Of a DNA stretch of 43,209 nucleotides, positions 26,344 to 34,727 are shown in pieces. The notes under the pieces are model-generated. The model ran no database searches. It saw only the letters and a list, made by a program, of their open reading frames with translations, and was not told the DNA's origin. Position 1 is the first letter of the stretch, and each line of letters begins with the position of its first letter. The DNA lies in the NCBI GenBank assembly GCA_020441545.1, contig JAGRLZ010000199.1, positions 1 through 43,209 on the forward strand. Direction: 5' to 3'. This stretch comes from Xanthobacteraceae bacterium (lineage in GTDB: Bacteria; Pseudomonadota; Alphaproteobacteria; Rhizobiales; Xanthobacteraceae). A program made the translations under genes and the position numbers.

Positions 26344-27327
26344 TCAGCCCAGGTCGCTGCGCGGATTGTAGGGGTGATTGTCGCGCCACTTCTGCATCAA
26401 AGCTTCGAGCTCGGCGTCGTGGCCGTCCGGCAGCACGATCCGCGTGGTCACGAGCAGGTCCCCGCTCGCGCCGCCGCCTTTCGGCAACCCCTTGCCCTTG
26501 AGGCGGAAGGTGCGGCCGCTCGAGGTGTTCTTCGGGATCGACAGTTCGACCGCGCCGTTGAGCGTCGGCACCCGGACCTTGCCGCCCAGCACCGCCTCGT
26601 CGAGCGTGACCGGCAGGTCCAGCCGCAGATCGCTGCCGTCGACCTTGAAGAACCGATGCGGCGCCACCGTCACCGTGATCCGCAGATCGCCCGGCGGAAA
26701 GCCGGGCGCGGTGTCGCCCTGCCCGCGCAACCTGATCTGCTGGCCCGAGGTCAGTCCGGCCGGAATCTTGACATTGAGCTCCTTGCCGTTCGGCAGCCGA
26801 ATCCGTTTCTCGCCGCCATGCACGGCCTCCTCGAGCGAGACCGTCATCGCCACGCTGAGGTCGAGGTCGGGCGCGCCGAAGCCGCCGCCGTCGAATTCGA
26901 AGGTCTGCGCGCGCCCGCGTCCGCCGCGCGCGGCGCCCGCCGCGGCGCCCGCGAACATGCTGTTCAGGATATCCTCGAAGCCGCCGCCCGCGCCGGCGCC
27001 CGCGAAACCACCGGCGCCGCCACGGCCAGTGCGGAACGAGAAGTTCTCGAAGCCCGACGCGCCCTGCGGGCCGCCACCTCCGCCGGGAAATCCCTGGAAT
27101 CGCGGCTTGCCCTCGGCGTCGATCTCGCCGCTGTCATATTGCTTGCGCTTGGCCGCATCGCCGATGATCTCGTTGGCCGCGTTGAGTTCGGCAAAGCGGG
27201 CCGCGGCCTTGGGGTCGTTCTTGTTGCTGTCGGGGTGATGCTTCTTCGCCAGCTTGCGATAGGCGCTTTTGATCGCTGCAGCGCTGGCGTTCCGCTGCAC
27301 CCCCAGGATCTCATAGGGGTCGCGCAT
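26344..27327 (-). CDS. Type II DnaJ/CbpA-like co-chaperone
   Basis: A 327-residue Hsp40. The J domain (residues 1-70) includes the HPD tripeptide at 31-33. A Gly/Phe-rich linker follows (about 80-135, GGGGGPQGASGF onward), then two C-terminal substrate-binding domains with VKIPAGLTSGQQIRLRGQG and FRLKGKGLP. There is no cysteine zinc-finger, so it is CbpA-like rather than DnaJ itself. It stimulates DnaK ATPase in the cytoplasm. It lies downstream of the RT0821-type lipoprotein gene with about 100 nt between, same direction. Confidence 0.93.
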   Translation of the reverse strand: MRDPYEILGVQRNASAAAIKSAYRKLAKKHHPDSNKNDPKAAARFAELNAANEIIGDAAKRKQYDSGEIDAEGKPRFQGFPGGGGGPQGASGFENFSFRTGRGGAGGFAGAGAGGGFEDILNSMFAGAAAGAARGGRGRAQTFEFDGGGFGAPDLDLSVAMTVSLEEAVHGGEKRIRLPNGKELNVKIPAGLTSGQQIRLRGQGDTAPGFPPGDLRITVTVAPHRFFKVDGSDLRLDLPVTLDEAVLGGKVRVPTLNGAVELSIPKNTSSGRTFRLKGKGLPKGGGASGDLLVTTRIVLPDGHDAELEALMQKWRDNHPYNPRSDLG

Positions 27328-27428
27328 CCGTGTCGTCTCCTTCAGGAATTCAGCATACAGGCAGGGAACCTACCGTTCCGATATCTGGGGGTTTCGTGGC
27401 ATTTTTGCAACGGGCCCCGAACCGAACC

Positions 27429-27848
27429 TCACCCCTCTTTCCAGGGCTTCAGCGTGTGGATTTCCCACTGGCCGCCGGCCGAGCGGCAGGCCGCGCCCTG
27501 CAGCCAGCTTTCGGAGGAGCCGTTGACATAGCTGGCGAGAAAATCGCGGCAGGTCCGTCCGTCCGTCGTATAGGCGCTGGCGATCGGCGTCACCGACCCC
27601 CGTGCCCCGGTGGACGGATTTTCCCACGGCTGGCTGATATCCTTGCCGCCTCTGGTGAGCACGTCGGAGGCCGCGGTGCGGGCGAAGGCGAGATCGGCTT
27701 CGGTGGGCGCGCGCCGGCGGGCCACGGCCGGCGCGATCGACCCCGTGATCTCGGGGGTGGCGCCCTTCTGGGGAAACAGGCTGTCGAGCTTCGAAACGCT
27801 GCAGCCGCCCAGCAGGGTGGCGCTGCCGATAAGAATTGCTGTCATCAT
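27429..27848 (-). CDS. RT0821/Lpp0805-type surface lipoprotein
   Basis: A 139-residue envelope protein with a short hydrophobic N-terminus ending in a lipobox, ATLLGGC (Cys about residue 16), so it is probably lipid-anchored. The C-terminal half has the family pattern WENPSTGARGSVTPI, DGRTCRDFLASYV, WLQGAACRSAGGQWEI. The function is unknown; the family is common in rhizobia and related to rickettsial surface antigens. I chose the ATG pair at 27848/27845, where the signal begins. Upstream residues of the longer frame are rejected because they overlap the divergent pdxH control region. Confidence 0.82.
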   Translation of the reverse strand: MMTAILIGSATLLGGCSVSKLDSLFPQKGATPEITGSIAPAVARRRAPTEADLAFARTAASDVLTRGGKDISQPWENPSTGARGSVTPIASAYTTDGRTCRDFLASYVNGSSESWLQGAACRSAGGQWEIHTLKPWKEG

Positions 27849-27968
27849 CGCGCCGGCCGGCCGGATCGCCGGTAGGCCGGAACGCGGCAGTACCCTATAT
27901 AGGTGAGACCTGCTCGAGAGCCGCAACGGAATCTGAACGGCGGGGCGGTGCAACGCGGAACTCCAGAC

Positions 27969-28610
27969 ATGACCGACACAACGACCATCAAACACCAAAG
28001 CCAGTTAACGTCTGGTGATTTCACCGCCGCCGAAAATCCGTTCGCGTTGTTCGCCGACTGGTTTGCCGAAGCCAATGCGTCGGAACCCAACGACCCCAAC
28101 GCCATGGCGCTGGCCACCGTGGATGCCGAGGGCCTGCCCGACGTCCGCATGGTGCTGATGAAGGGCTACGATGCCGACGGCTTCATGTTCTACAGCCACC
28201 TCGCCAGCCAGAAGGGCCGGGAGCTTGCGGCCAACCCCAAGGCCGCGCTGCTGTTTCACTGGAAATCGCTGCGGCGGCAGATCCGCATCCGGGGGCCGGT
28301 CATGCCGGTGAGCGAGGCCGAGGCCGACGACTATTTCGCCACCCGGCCGCGGCAGGCCCAGATCGGCGCCTGGGCCAGCAAGCAGTCGCAGCCGCTGGAA
28401 AGCCGTTTCGCGTTCGAGCAGGCCATTGCCAAGGTCGCCGCAAGGCACCTGATCGGCGACGTGCCGCGACCGCCGGGCTGGAGCGGCTGGCGCCTTGCGC
28501 CGCTGCGGATCGAGTTCTGGCACGACCGGCCGTTCCGCCTGCACGACCGTATCGAATTCCGCCGGGACAGCGCGGACGCACCGTGGTCCAAGGTCCGGAT
28601 GTATCCGTGA
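27969..28610 (+). CDS. pdxH: Pyridoxamine/pyridoxine 5'-phosphate oxidase
   Basis: A 213-residue FMN enzyme making pyridoxal 5'-phosphate. Signatures: [60 protein letters not shown], and the C-terminal [21 protein letters not shown]. The start at 27969 (MTDTTT) fits the family length; an upstream in-frame ATG at 27903 adds unrelated residues. It is divergent from the lipoprotein gene. An SDR gene follows after 38 nt, probably in the same transcript. Confidence 0.96.
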   Translation: MTDTTTIKHQSQLTSGDFTAAENPFALFADWFAEANASEPNDPNAMALATVDAEGLPDVRMVLMKGYDADGFMFYSHLASQKGRELAANPKAALLFHWKSLRRQIRIRGPVMPVSEAEADDYFATRPRQAQIGAWASKQSQPLESRFAFEQAIAKVAARHLIGDVPRPPGWSGWRLAPLRIEFWHDRPFRLHDRIEFRRDSADAPWSKVRMYP

Positions 28611-28648
28611 ATCCCGTCATTCAAGGCTTGAAGGGCTGAGCCATACCG

Positions 28649-29401
28649 ATGTCCAACACCAGCAATGCACCGCGTCGGACCATGCTGCTCACCGGCGCGA
28701 GCCGGGGGATCGGCCACGCCACCGTGATCCGCTTTTCCAGCGCCGGCTGGCGCGTGCTGACCTGCTCGCGTCATTCGTTTCCCGAGCAGTGCCCGTGGGG
28801 CGCCGGACCGGAAGACCACATCCAGGTCGACCTCGCCGACCTCGACGACACCCAGCGCGCGATCGCGGAAATCCGTGAGCGCCTCGACGGCGACGCCCTG
28901 CACGCCCTGGTCAACAATGCCGCGATCTCGCCCAAGGCCGACGGCGGCGGCCGGTTGAGTTCGATCGACACCGACATCGCCACCTGGAGCCATGTCTTCC
29001 GCGTCAACTTCTTCGCGCCGATCATGATGGCGCGCGGATTGCTCGACCAACTGAAGGCCGCCAGGGGCTCGGTGGTCAACGTGACGTCAATCGCCGGCTC
29101 GCGCGTGCATCCGTTCGCCGGCGCCGCCTACGCCACCTCGAAGGCGGCGCTCGCGGCGCTGACCCGTGAAATGGCCGCGGACTTCGGACCGCTGGGGATT
29201 CGGGTCAATGCCATCGCTCCGGGCGAAATCGACACCTCGATCCTGTCGCCGGGAACCGAGAAGATCGTCGAGAGCCAGATACCGCTGCATCGGCTGGGCA
29301 CGCCGGACGAGGTGGCGAAGATCATTTACGTTCTGTGCTCGGAGACGTCTTCTTACGTCAATGGCGCCGAGATTCACATCAACGGCGGCCAGCACGTGTA
29401 G
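28649..29401 (+). CDS. Short-chain dehydrogenase/reductase
   Basis: A 250-residue classical SDR with the cofactor motif TGASRGIG, NNAAIS in place of NNAG, the catalytic Ser in VNVTSIAGS and YATSK (Tyr-X3-Lys). It ends with GAEIHINGGQHV, the usual C-terminal block. It is NAD(P)-dependent; the substrate is unknown. It lies directly downstream of pdxH, and this pair is common in bradyrhizobia. It converges with a small zinc-ribbon-like gene (36-nt gap). Confidence 0.92.
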   Translation: MSNTSNAPRRTMLLTGASRGIGHATVIRFSSAGWRVLTCSRHSFPEQCPWGAGPEDHIQVDLADLDDTQRAIAEIRERLDGDALHALVNNAAISPKADGGGRLSSIDTDIATWSHVFRVNFFAPIMMARGLLDQLKAARGSVVNVTSIAGSRVHPFAGAAYATSKAALAALTREMAADFGPLGIRVNAIAPGEIDTSILSPGTEKIVESQIPLHRLGTPDEVAKIIYVLCSETSSYVNGAEIHINGGQHV

Positions 29402-29437
29402 GCGACGGCGTCTGCGCGCGGTCGCTCCGACGTGCTC

Positions 29438-29638
29438 TTATACGCCGGTCGCACGGAATGCCGGCCTGGCGTCGAGGGTCGAGCACTCGTCCTCGGACTC
29501 GCCCTCCGCCAGCCAGGCGCCGCAATGCGAGCAGTAGTTCGGACTCGGGATCAACGCCACCGGCGCCTGCGAATGGGTGCGCTGCCGATAGGCCGAGAAG
29601 TCGATGACGTTACGTCCGCGCGCGAAAATCTTGTCCAT
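29438..29638 (-). CDS. Small conserved protein with a zinc-ribbon-like cysteine cluster
   Basis: A 66-residue protein of unknown function. It carries CSHCGAWLAEGESEDECS, in which Cys-X2-Cys and a later Cys plus nearby His could bind a metal. The N-terminal half is basic (MDKIFARGRNVIDFSAYRQR). A GAGGG ribosome-binding site 5 nt before the ATG supports translation. I recall similar short proteins from bradyrhizobia, but no function is known to me. Confidence 0.75.
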   Translation of the reverse strand: MDKIFARGRNVIDFSAYRQRTHSQAPVALIPSPNYCSHCGAWLAEGESEDECSTLDARPAFRATGV

Positions 29639-29885
29639 GGTGCCCTCACATTCCTGCGAGGCTTATGGCAAAAACCTTTCGCTCAATCGTTCAAGGCAAC
29701 ACTCAAATTTTACGGTTGGAATTGTGGCAGGTTCCGCGGCATTTATCGCAATCCAAAAAACGGCTGCGGCGCAACAGGATTTGCAATCGGAGCGCGCGGC
29801 CAAAGTCGACCGTTCATGATTCCGAAACGACGTTGGGATATGATCCCCTCATGTTAAATTCGGACCCGCCGTTTATTTTTGTTCG

Positions 29886-29933
29886 AGCATGATCCGATCC
29901 GATAAGCCGGTTTCCGCTTCTCGGGATCATGCT
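29886..29933. repeat. AGCATGATCC inverted repeat element
   Basis: AGCATGATCC (29886-29895) and its perfect complement GGATCATGCT (29924-29933) enclose 28 nt. It sits immediately before the longer palindromic repeat at 29946, in the 29640-30110 spacer. I see no gene in that spacer. Confidence 0.85.
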
Positions 29934-29945
29934 TCAAAGCCATCA

Positions 29946-30051
29946 GAGCGTTTTCGCGCGAAGCGGGGTCCGGTTCGCGCAAAGAAACCGCGTTAAAACA
30001 AAACAAGGCTATAGTGTTCCGTTCCGATTTGATCGGAACGGAAACGGCTCT
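29946..30051 (+). repeat. Dispersed palindromic repeat of about 100 bp, copy 1
   Basis: It begins GAGCGTTTTCGCGCGAAG and ends with a perfect 12-bp hairpin, TTCCGTTCCGAT-TTG-ATCGGAACGGAA (30017-30043), then GGCTC. It is recognisably the same element as copies at 33177-33276 (plus) and 43082-43183 (minus), with a decayed copy at 41009-41079. Confidence 0.9.
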
Positions 30052-30110
30052 GGCCCGCGACGGTACTCCGCCCGCCACCCGCTCCATCCGTCACCTGCGC
30101 GCGGCGCGCT

Positions 30111-31091
30111 TCAAAGCCACTTCTTCCACTTGAAGAAAAGATACGGGCCGATCGCGGCGAAGACCATCGCCACCAGGGCGGCGGGATAGCCGTGCGGCCA
30201 GTCCAGCTCGGGCATGGCCCTGAAGTTCATGCCATAGATCGAGGCGATCAGCGTCGGAGGCATCAGCACCACCGCCATCACCGAAAACAGCTTGATGATG
30301 TTGTTCTGCTCGAGATTGACGACACCCAGCATCGCGTCGAGCACGAAGGTGATCTTGCCGGACAGATAGGTTGCGTGGTCGGACAGCGAGGCGACGTCGC
30401 GCTGCATGGTCTTGAGTTGCGCGCGCCGCTCCTTCGACCATTTCGCGTTGTCGGCCTCGGCGACCACGAACGTCACCACGCGGCCGATCGACACGAGACT
30501 CTCGCGCACCTTCGAGGTCAGGTCGCCTTCGCGGCCGATGGCGATCAGGATGTCGGAATAGCGCTTGGCATGGCCGGTTCGCGCCGCGCCCTCCGGCTCG
30601 AATATCTCGCGGCTGACGCCGTCGACATCGGCGCCCGCCCGCTCGAGAATATCCGCGCAGCGGTCGATGATCGCCTCGAGCAGCTCGAGCAGCACGCCCT
30701 CGCCGTTGATGCCCGGCGCGCAGGACCGCGCCAGCTTGGCCTCCACCATCGCGAACGGCCTCGGGCTGTCGTAGCGCACCGTCACCAGCCGATGGTCCGC
30801 CAGGATGAACGTGACCGGCGTGGTGCGCGGGGTGTCCGATTCCGATCCGCACATCAGGATGGCCGTCATGTAGCGCGCGCCGTTCTCGACATAGAGCCGG
30901 CTCGAGATCTCGATCTCCTGCATCTCCTCGCGGGTCGGAACCGCGATTCCGACCAGTTGCTCGACTTCCCGGTCCTCGGCCGGCGCCGGATTGACCATGT
31001 CGATCCAGATCGCGCCGTGGGAAGGCGTCGCGGCCGCGGCACCGTCGATCTTCCTCAGCGCGGAGCCGGACGGAGCAAAGATCGTCAGCAT
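30111..31091 (-). CDS. corA: CorA-family divalent cation (Mg2+/Co2+) transporter
   Basis: A 326-residue inner-membrane transporter with a large cytosolic N-domain and two C-terminal helices. The first helix ends in the ion-selectivity motif YGMNF, and the second is followed by a lysine-rich tail (FKWKKWL). The long helix before the pore (HATYLSGKITFVLDAMLGVVNLEQNNIIKLFSVMAV segment) is typical. It mediates Mg2+ uptake, or Co2+/Ni2+ in some members. No Mg-sensing leader was recognised upstream. Confidence 0.94.
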   Translation of the reverse strand: MLTIFAPSGSALRKIDGAAAATPSHGAIWIDMVNPAPAEDREVEQLVGIAVPTREEMQEIEISSRLYVENGARYMTAILMCGSESDTPRTTPVTFILADHRLVTVRYDSPRPFAMVEAKLARSCAPGINGEGVLLELLEAIIDRCADILERAGADVDGVSREIFEPEGAARTGHAKRYSDILIAIGREGDLTSKVRESLVSIGRVVTFVVAEADNAKWSKERRAQLKTMQRDVASLSDHATYLSGKITFVLDAMLGVVNLEQNNIIKLFSVMAVVLMPPTLIASIYGMNFRAMPELDWPHGYPAALVAMVFAAIGPYLFFKWKKWL

Positions 31092-31508
31092 GCGGGGTCT
31101 CCGGGCGAGGGACGGCCGCCGGCCGGAACAGGCGATGGTCGGATTTTCATGTCAGCGACGGTCCCCTCGATCCAGGCCAATCGATTCAAGCAAGGCTTTG
31201 ATTCGGGCAAGGCTTTCCGGCGGTTGAAGGCAGTTGAAGATAGATATTCCCCTATCCCTTTGCACCGGCTTCGTGACAGCGCCACGACCGGCATGGTGCG
31301 GGACCGGGTGTGGCGAAACCGGCCTCGCACGCTTCCACCTTGCGGCAAAAATGACACAACCGACCCGCCGCATCGCCCCGGCGGCCTCCAAGTGCTGGAA
31401 TTATAGCCGGTTTCGACGATAATGCGGCCCATCGGAATCGCGCGTCCGCACGGTCATGGGCGGTGCGTGCGCCGGCTGATCTCCTTGATGCGATTTGGAA
31501 CACCATTG
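31092..31508. other. Intergenic spacer between corA and the L,D-transpeptidase pair
   Basis: 417 nt between divergent genes. It must hold both promoters, but I see no convincing coding frame, riboswitch, hairpin or repeat. The open frames present on either strand are GC-biased and show no family features. Confidence 0.6.
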
Positions 31509-32198
31509 ATGTCGTTGCTGGCGAAGTTTGGAATTCTGGCGGTCGGGCTGATGCTCGCGGGGTGCGTCGAAACCACCGCCGCGCATTTCGAGCCGACCAA
31601 CACGGCCGCGTTCACGAAGCACGACAAGGACCTGCTGGCCAGGGCGCGCTACGTGAAGACGCCGGTCGCCGCGCCTTATCGCCGCGCCATCGTCACCTAT
31701 CACCGCAAGGAGGCTCCGGGATCGATCGTGGTCGATTCCGATAACCACTACCTCTACTACGTGCTCAATGGCGGCAAGGCCATCCGCTACGGGATTACCG
31801 TTGGCGAGGAAGCCATGGCCTGGTCCGGTATCGCCAAGGTGGGGGCGATGACCGAGTGGCCGGCCTGGCACCCGACGCGGGGCGAGATCGAACGGCTCGG
31901 CGTTCCGACGTTCGTGCCGCCCGGCCCCGACAATCCGATGGGCTCGCGCGCGCTGTATCTCTACGCCAACGGCAAGGACACGCTGTTCCGCATCCACGGC
32001 ACCAATCAGCCGGAATATATCGGCGCGTCGATCTCGTCGGGCTGCATCCGCATGACCAATGAGGACGTCATCGACCTCTACAATCGTGCCAGGCTCGGCA
32101 CCGTCGTCGTCGTGCTGGACCGCAAGCAGGGCGATTCACCCTTCAATCCCAAGCTGGCCCTGCAGGGCGGCGCTTACGGCAGCTACGGCAGCTATTGA
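31509..32198 (+). CDS. L,D-transpeptidase lipoprotein (YkuD domain), first of two
   Basis: A 229-residue lipoprotein. The signal MSLLAKFGILAVGLMLAGC ends in a lipobox with Cys19. The YkuD domain follows: SIVVDSDNHYLYYVLNGGKA, RIHGTNQPEYIGASISSGCI with the catalytic Cys in SSGCIRM. The enzyme makes 3-3 crosslinks in peptidoglycan or attaches proteins to it, in the periplasm. The tail ends in GSY repeats (GAYGSYGSY). I chose the ATG at 31509 because it begins the lipoprotein signal; upstream in-frame ATGs at 31488 and 31422 would bury it. A close paralogue follows after about 230 nt. Confidence 0.9.
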   Translation: MSLLAKFGILAVGLMLAGCVETTAAHFEPTNTAAFTKHDKDLLARARYVKTPVAAPYRRAIVTYHRKEAPGSIVVDSDNHYLYYVLNGGKAIRYGITVGEEAMAWSGIAKVGAMTEWPAWHPTRGEIERLGVPTFVPPGPDNPMGSRALYLYANGKDTLFRIHGTNQPEYIGASISSGCIRMTNEDVIDLYNRARLGTVVVVLDRKQGDSPFNPKLALQGGAYGSYGSY

Positions 32199-32429
32199 TT
32201 TCCGGCCGCTGCGCATCCGACGAAGCCGGCATGAGCAGCGGCCGATTGCACCACTTGCGAAAGACAGACCCGGAGAAGAGGCTTCGATCATCTCCCAACC
32301 CGGCCGGACGACAAGCCTGTCGGACGATTTCGCGCCGGCGGAATCACGAAGCAAGCAAGCTTCCCGGCGCATCGTCGCCTGAAGCCGGCGGACCATTGCA
32401 GAAATAGTCAGGTAAACTGGATCACGTTG

Positions 32430-33107
32430 ATGTCTATGCTTTCCAAATTCGGATGCCTTGCCGCTGGACTGCTGCTCGCGGCCTGCCAGACCGCCACGCA
32501 TTTCGAGGCCACCAACACCAAGCAGTTCAAGCCGCGCGACAAGGAGCTGTTGGCGAAAATCCGCTACGTCAACACGCCGGTGCCGCAGCCTTATCGCCGC
32601 GCGGTCGTCGACTATCACCGCAAGGAAGCGCCGGGCTCGATCCTGGTCGATTCCGACAGCCATTACCTCTACTACGTGCTCGATGGCGGCAAGGCGATCC
32701 GCTACGGCGTGACCGTCGGCGAGGAAGCGCTGGCCTTCTCGGGCGTCGCCCGCGTCGGCAACATGCGCGAGTGGCCGGACTGGATTCCGACCTCGGACAT
32801 TCACAAGCGCATCGAGGGACTGCCGCAGCGCGTCGCAGGTGGCCCGGACAATCCGCTCGGCGCCCGCGCGCTCTATCTCTATCAGGGCAACAAGGACACG
32901 CTGTTCCGCATCCACGGCACCAACCAGCCGGAATATATCGGCGCGTCGATCTCGTCCGGCTGCATCCGCATGCTGAACGAAGACGTCATCGACCTCTACA
33001 ACCGCGTCAAGATGGGCACGCTGGTGGTGGTGCTGGAGCCGAAGCACGGCGACTCGCCCTACAAGCCGCAACTGGCGCTGCAGGGCGGCGCGGTTTCGAG
33101 CTACTGA
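32430..33107 (+). CDS. L,D-transpeptidase lipoprotein (YkuD domain), second of two
   Basis: A 225-residue paralogue of the preceding gene, alike over nearly the whole length. It has a signal with lipobox LLLAAC (Cys19), SILVDSDSHYLYYVLDGGKA, and the catalytic block HGTNQPEYIGASISSGCIRM, identical to that of its neighbour. The main differences are in the segment before GPDNP, where this copy has an extra loop (TSDIHKRIEGLPQRVAG). The role is periplasmic peptidoglycan crosslinking. Start at ATG 32430; a TTG precedes it and another ATG is at 32436. A strong terminator follows the stop. Confidence 0.9.
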   Translation: MSMLSKFGCLAAGLLLAACQTATHFEATNTKQFKPRDKELLAKIRYVNTPVPQPYRRAVVDYHRKEAPGSILVDSDSHYLYYVLDGGKAIRYGVTVGEEALAFSGVARVGNMREWPDWIPTSDIHKRIEGLPQRVAGGPDNPLGARALYLYQGNKDTLFRIHGTNQPEYIGASISSGCIRMLNEDVIDLYNRVKMGTLVVVLEPKHGDSPYKPQLALQGGAVSSY

Positions 33108-33130
33108 AGCCCGGGACACGCGGAATCAGA

Positions 33131-33157
33131 AAAGCGCCGGTTCGCCGGCGCTTTTTT
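33131..33157 (+). terminator. Rho-independent terminator after the L,D-transpeptidase pair
   Basis: AAAGCGCCGG (33131-33140), loop TTCG, CCGGCGCTTT (33145-33154) and a T-run to 33157. This very stable UUCG-type stem-loop lies 24 nt after the stop of the second transpeptidase. Confidence 0.95.
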
Positions 33158-33176
33158 CGTTCGCGGCACGCGACTG

Positions 33177-33276
33177 GAGCGTTTTCGAGCGAAGTGGATA
33201 TCGGTTCGCGTCAAGAAAACGCGTTAAAACAAGAATATAGAGCCCCGTTCCGATAGAATCGGAACGGAAATGACTC
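33177..33276 (+). repeat. Dispersed palindromic repeat of about 100 bp, copy 2
   Basis: It starts GAGCGTTTTCGAGCGAAGTG and includes AAGAAAACGCGTTAAAAC. It ends with CCGTTCCGAT-AGA-ATCGGAACGG (33245-33267). Same orientation as copy 1, between the terminator and the end of the extensin-like gene. Confidence 0.92.
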
Positions 33277-33318
33277 GGACGCCTGCGATCCGTCACCTTT
33301 CAATCGGCGCGGCTCCCA

Positions 33319-34671
33319 TCAATCGAACATCCGCTTCAGCAATTGCGGAAGGCCGGGCGGACGCTGATGCCCGCGGGACCGGCCATGGCGGCGTTTCGGC
33401 CTGCGCGCATCCGTAACCGATGCCTGCGAACCAGCCCCGGACGATTTCGGGCTCACGCGCCGCCCCCGATTCCCCTTTGCCTGAACCCCGCCCGTCTTCG
33501 CGTTCGGTCTCGCCTCCGTAGCCGTCGCCGTCTGCTTGTCCGTTGCAGTCTTTGGCCTTGCCGTCGTCGCGGGTTTGGGCCCCGTCACGGTTTGCCTGCG
33601 CCCGGCATCCCTTCGCCCGATCGGTCTGGCGATATCGGCCGGCTGCCGCGCGAGCGGGACCGGCGACAGCGAAAACGCGGGCGGCCTGGCCGGCTGGACC
33701 TTCATCTGCTCGACACCATCCTGGCTCGCCCTCCCGCGTGATGGCGCCTGCTCCGGCCGCGCGACCGGCAGCGGCCGGGCAGCGGCCGCTGCCCGTGGCG
33801 GCGGCATGGGCTGGGTGCTGGTCGCCGTCTCGGCCTGGCCCCCGGGCGCCCGCTCGATATCCCAATGGCAGATGCGATAGCCGCTGCGGCGCTCCGCCAG
33901 ATCGAGGTGGATATGGTTCTCGTGGTAGCCGTCAGACCCGGGCCCCAGCACCGTCATGAAGCGCGCGCAGGCCGAGGCGCGAACCTTTTCGCGGACCTCG
34001 CGCGCGGTATTGCGATCGGTCAGGGCCATCAGCCGGCCATTCGCCAGCTTCAACCCGCGCAGGTCGAGCGCGTTGGCCCGGCCATGCTCGGAGAGCTTGG
34101 CGGTCGCGACCCGGTTGCGCCCGCGGCAGTCGAAGGAATCGAAATTGTCGAGGGCGGCAATCCGCATCGCGCGGCTGTCCGCGAGCGGCGCGATATCGGA
34201 CCGGATCCACGCGGCCAGCGCACTGGCCATGGTGCAGCGAAGGACGGCCGCCGGCCTGACCGCGATCCGCCGCCTGTCCGGCAGCACCACGGCCTCCAGC
34301 CGCACCAGGTCCTCGCCCCCGCAGGCGCCGGGGCCTCTGATCGGGGCGATGCTGGGGGCAATCGCCACGTCCTCGGTCAGGGCCTGCCGGCAGGCGCTGG
34401 GGGCGATCGCCGCCGCGCTCCGGCCCGCATCGCGATCCGGCGTTTGCGGGCGATCATCCGAAGCGGCCACGGGCCGCGGCCGGGGGAGCGGCGCCGTCCT
34501 GCTGGCCGCGACCGGAACCAATCGCACCGGCTCTCCACGGCCCACTCCCCGCGCCAGGGCATCGCCGGCAACCGCGGCTGCCAGCGCGGCAAAAATAACC
34601 ATTGTCCCGAAGCGTCCGATATGCGTTTCAGAAGGCCATTTTCCAGCCGCGCGCGGCGCGCTAGACTTCAT
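33319..34671 (-). CDS. Extensin-like C-terminal domain protein
   Basis: A 450-residue exported protein. A signal/anchor-like hydrophobic stretch (MVIFAALAAAVAGDALA, about residues 24-40) is followed by a Pro/Arg-rich segment. The Extensin_like_C domain comes next: CRQALTEDVAIAP, ALDNFDSFDCRGRN, SEHGRANALDLRGLKLANG and HENHIHLDLAER. A long low-complexity basic C-tail rich in Pro, Arg, Lys, Ala and Thr ends in RRPKRRHGRSR. The domain resembles D-Ala-D-Ala carboxypeptidase/peptidase M15-like folds; the His-X-His and Asp pattern suggests zinc, and a role at the cell wall is likely. Start at 34671, supported by GGGGG 5 nt upstream. Confidence 0.85.
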   Translation of the reverse strand: MKSSAPRAAGKWPSETHIGRFGTMVIFAALAAAVAGDALARGVGRGEPVRLVPVAASRTAPLPRPRPVAASDDRPQTPDRDAGRSAAAIAPSACRQALTEDVAIAPSIAPIRGPGACGGEDLVRLEAVVLPDRRRIAVRPAAVLRCTMASALAAWIRSDIAPLADSRAMRIAALDNFDSFDCRGRNRVATAKLSEHGRANALDLRGLKLANGRLMALTDRNTAREVREKVRASACARFMTVLGPGSDGYHENHIHLDLAERRSGYRICHWDIERAPGGQAETATSTQPMPPPRAAAAARPLPVARPEQAPSRGRASQDGVEQMKVQPARPPAFSLSPVPLARQPADIARPIGRRDAGRRQTVTGPKPATTARPKTATDKQTATATEARPNAKTGGVQAKGNRGRRVSPKSSGAGSQASVTDARRPKRRHGRSRGHQRPPGLPQLLKRMFD

Positions 34672-34727
34672 GCCAACCCCCGCGAAGGGGAGCCAAGACA
34701 CATGCCAAACCCTTTCAGGAGGAAAGA

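Noticed and set aside
29665..29892. 75-codon frame on the plus strand in the repeat-bearing spacer
   Set aside because: It ends within the AGCATGATCC repeat, has a poor start and no family features.
30192..31406. Open frame of about 400 codons on the plus strand opposite corA
   Set aside because: Shadow of corA; composition is typical of an antisense frame and no motif is present.
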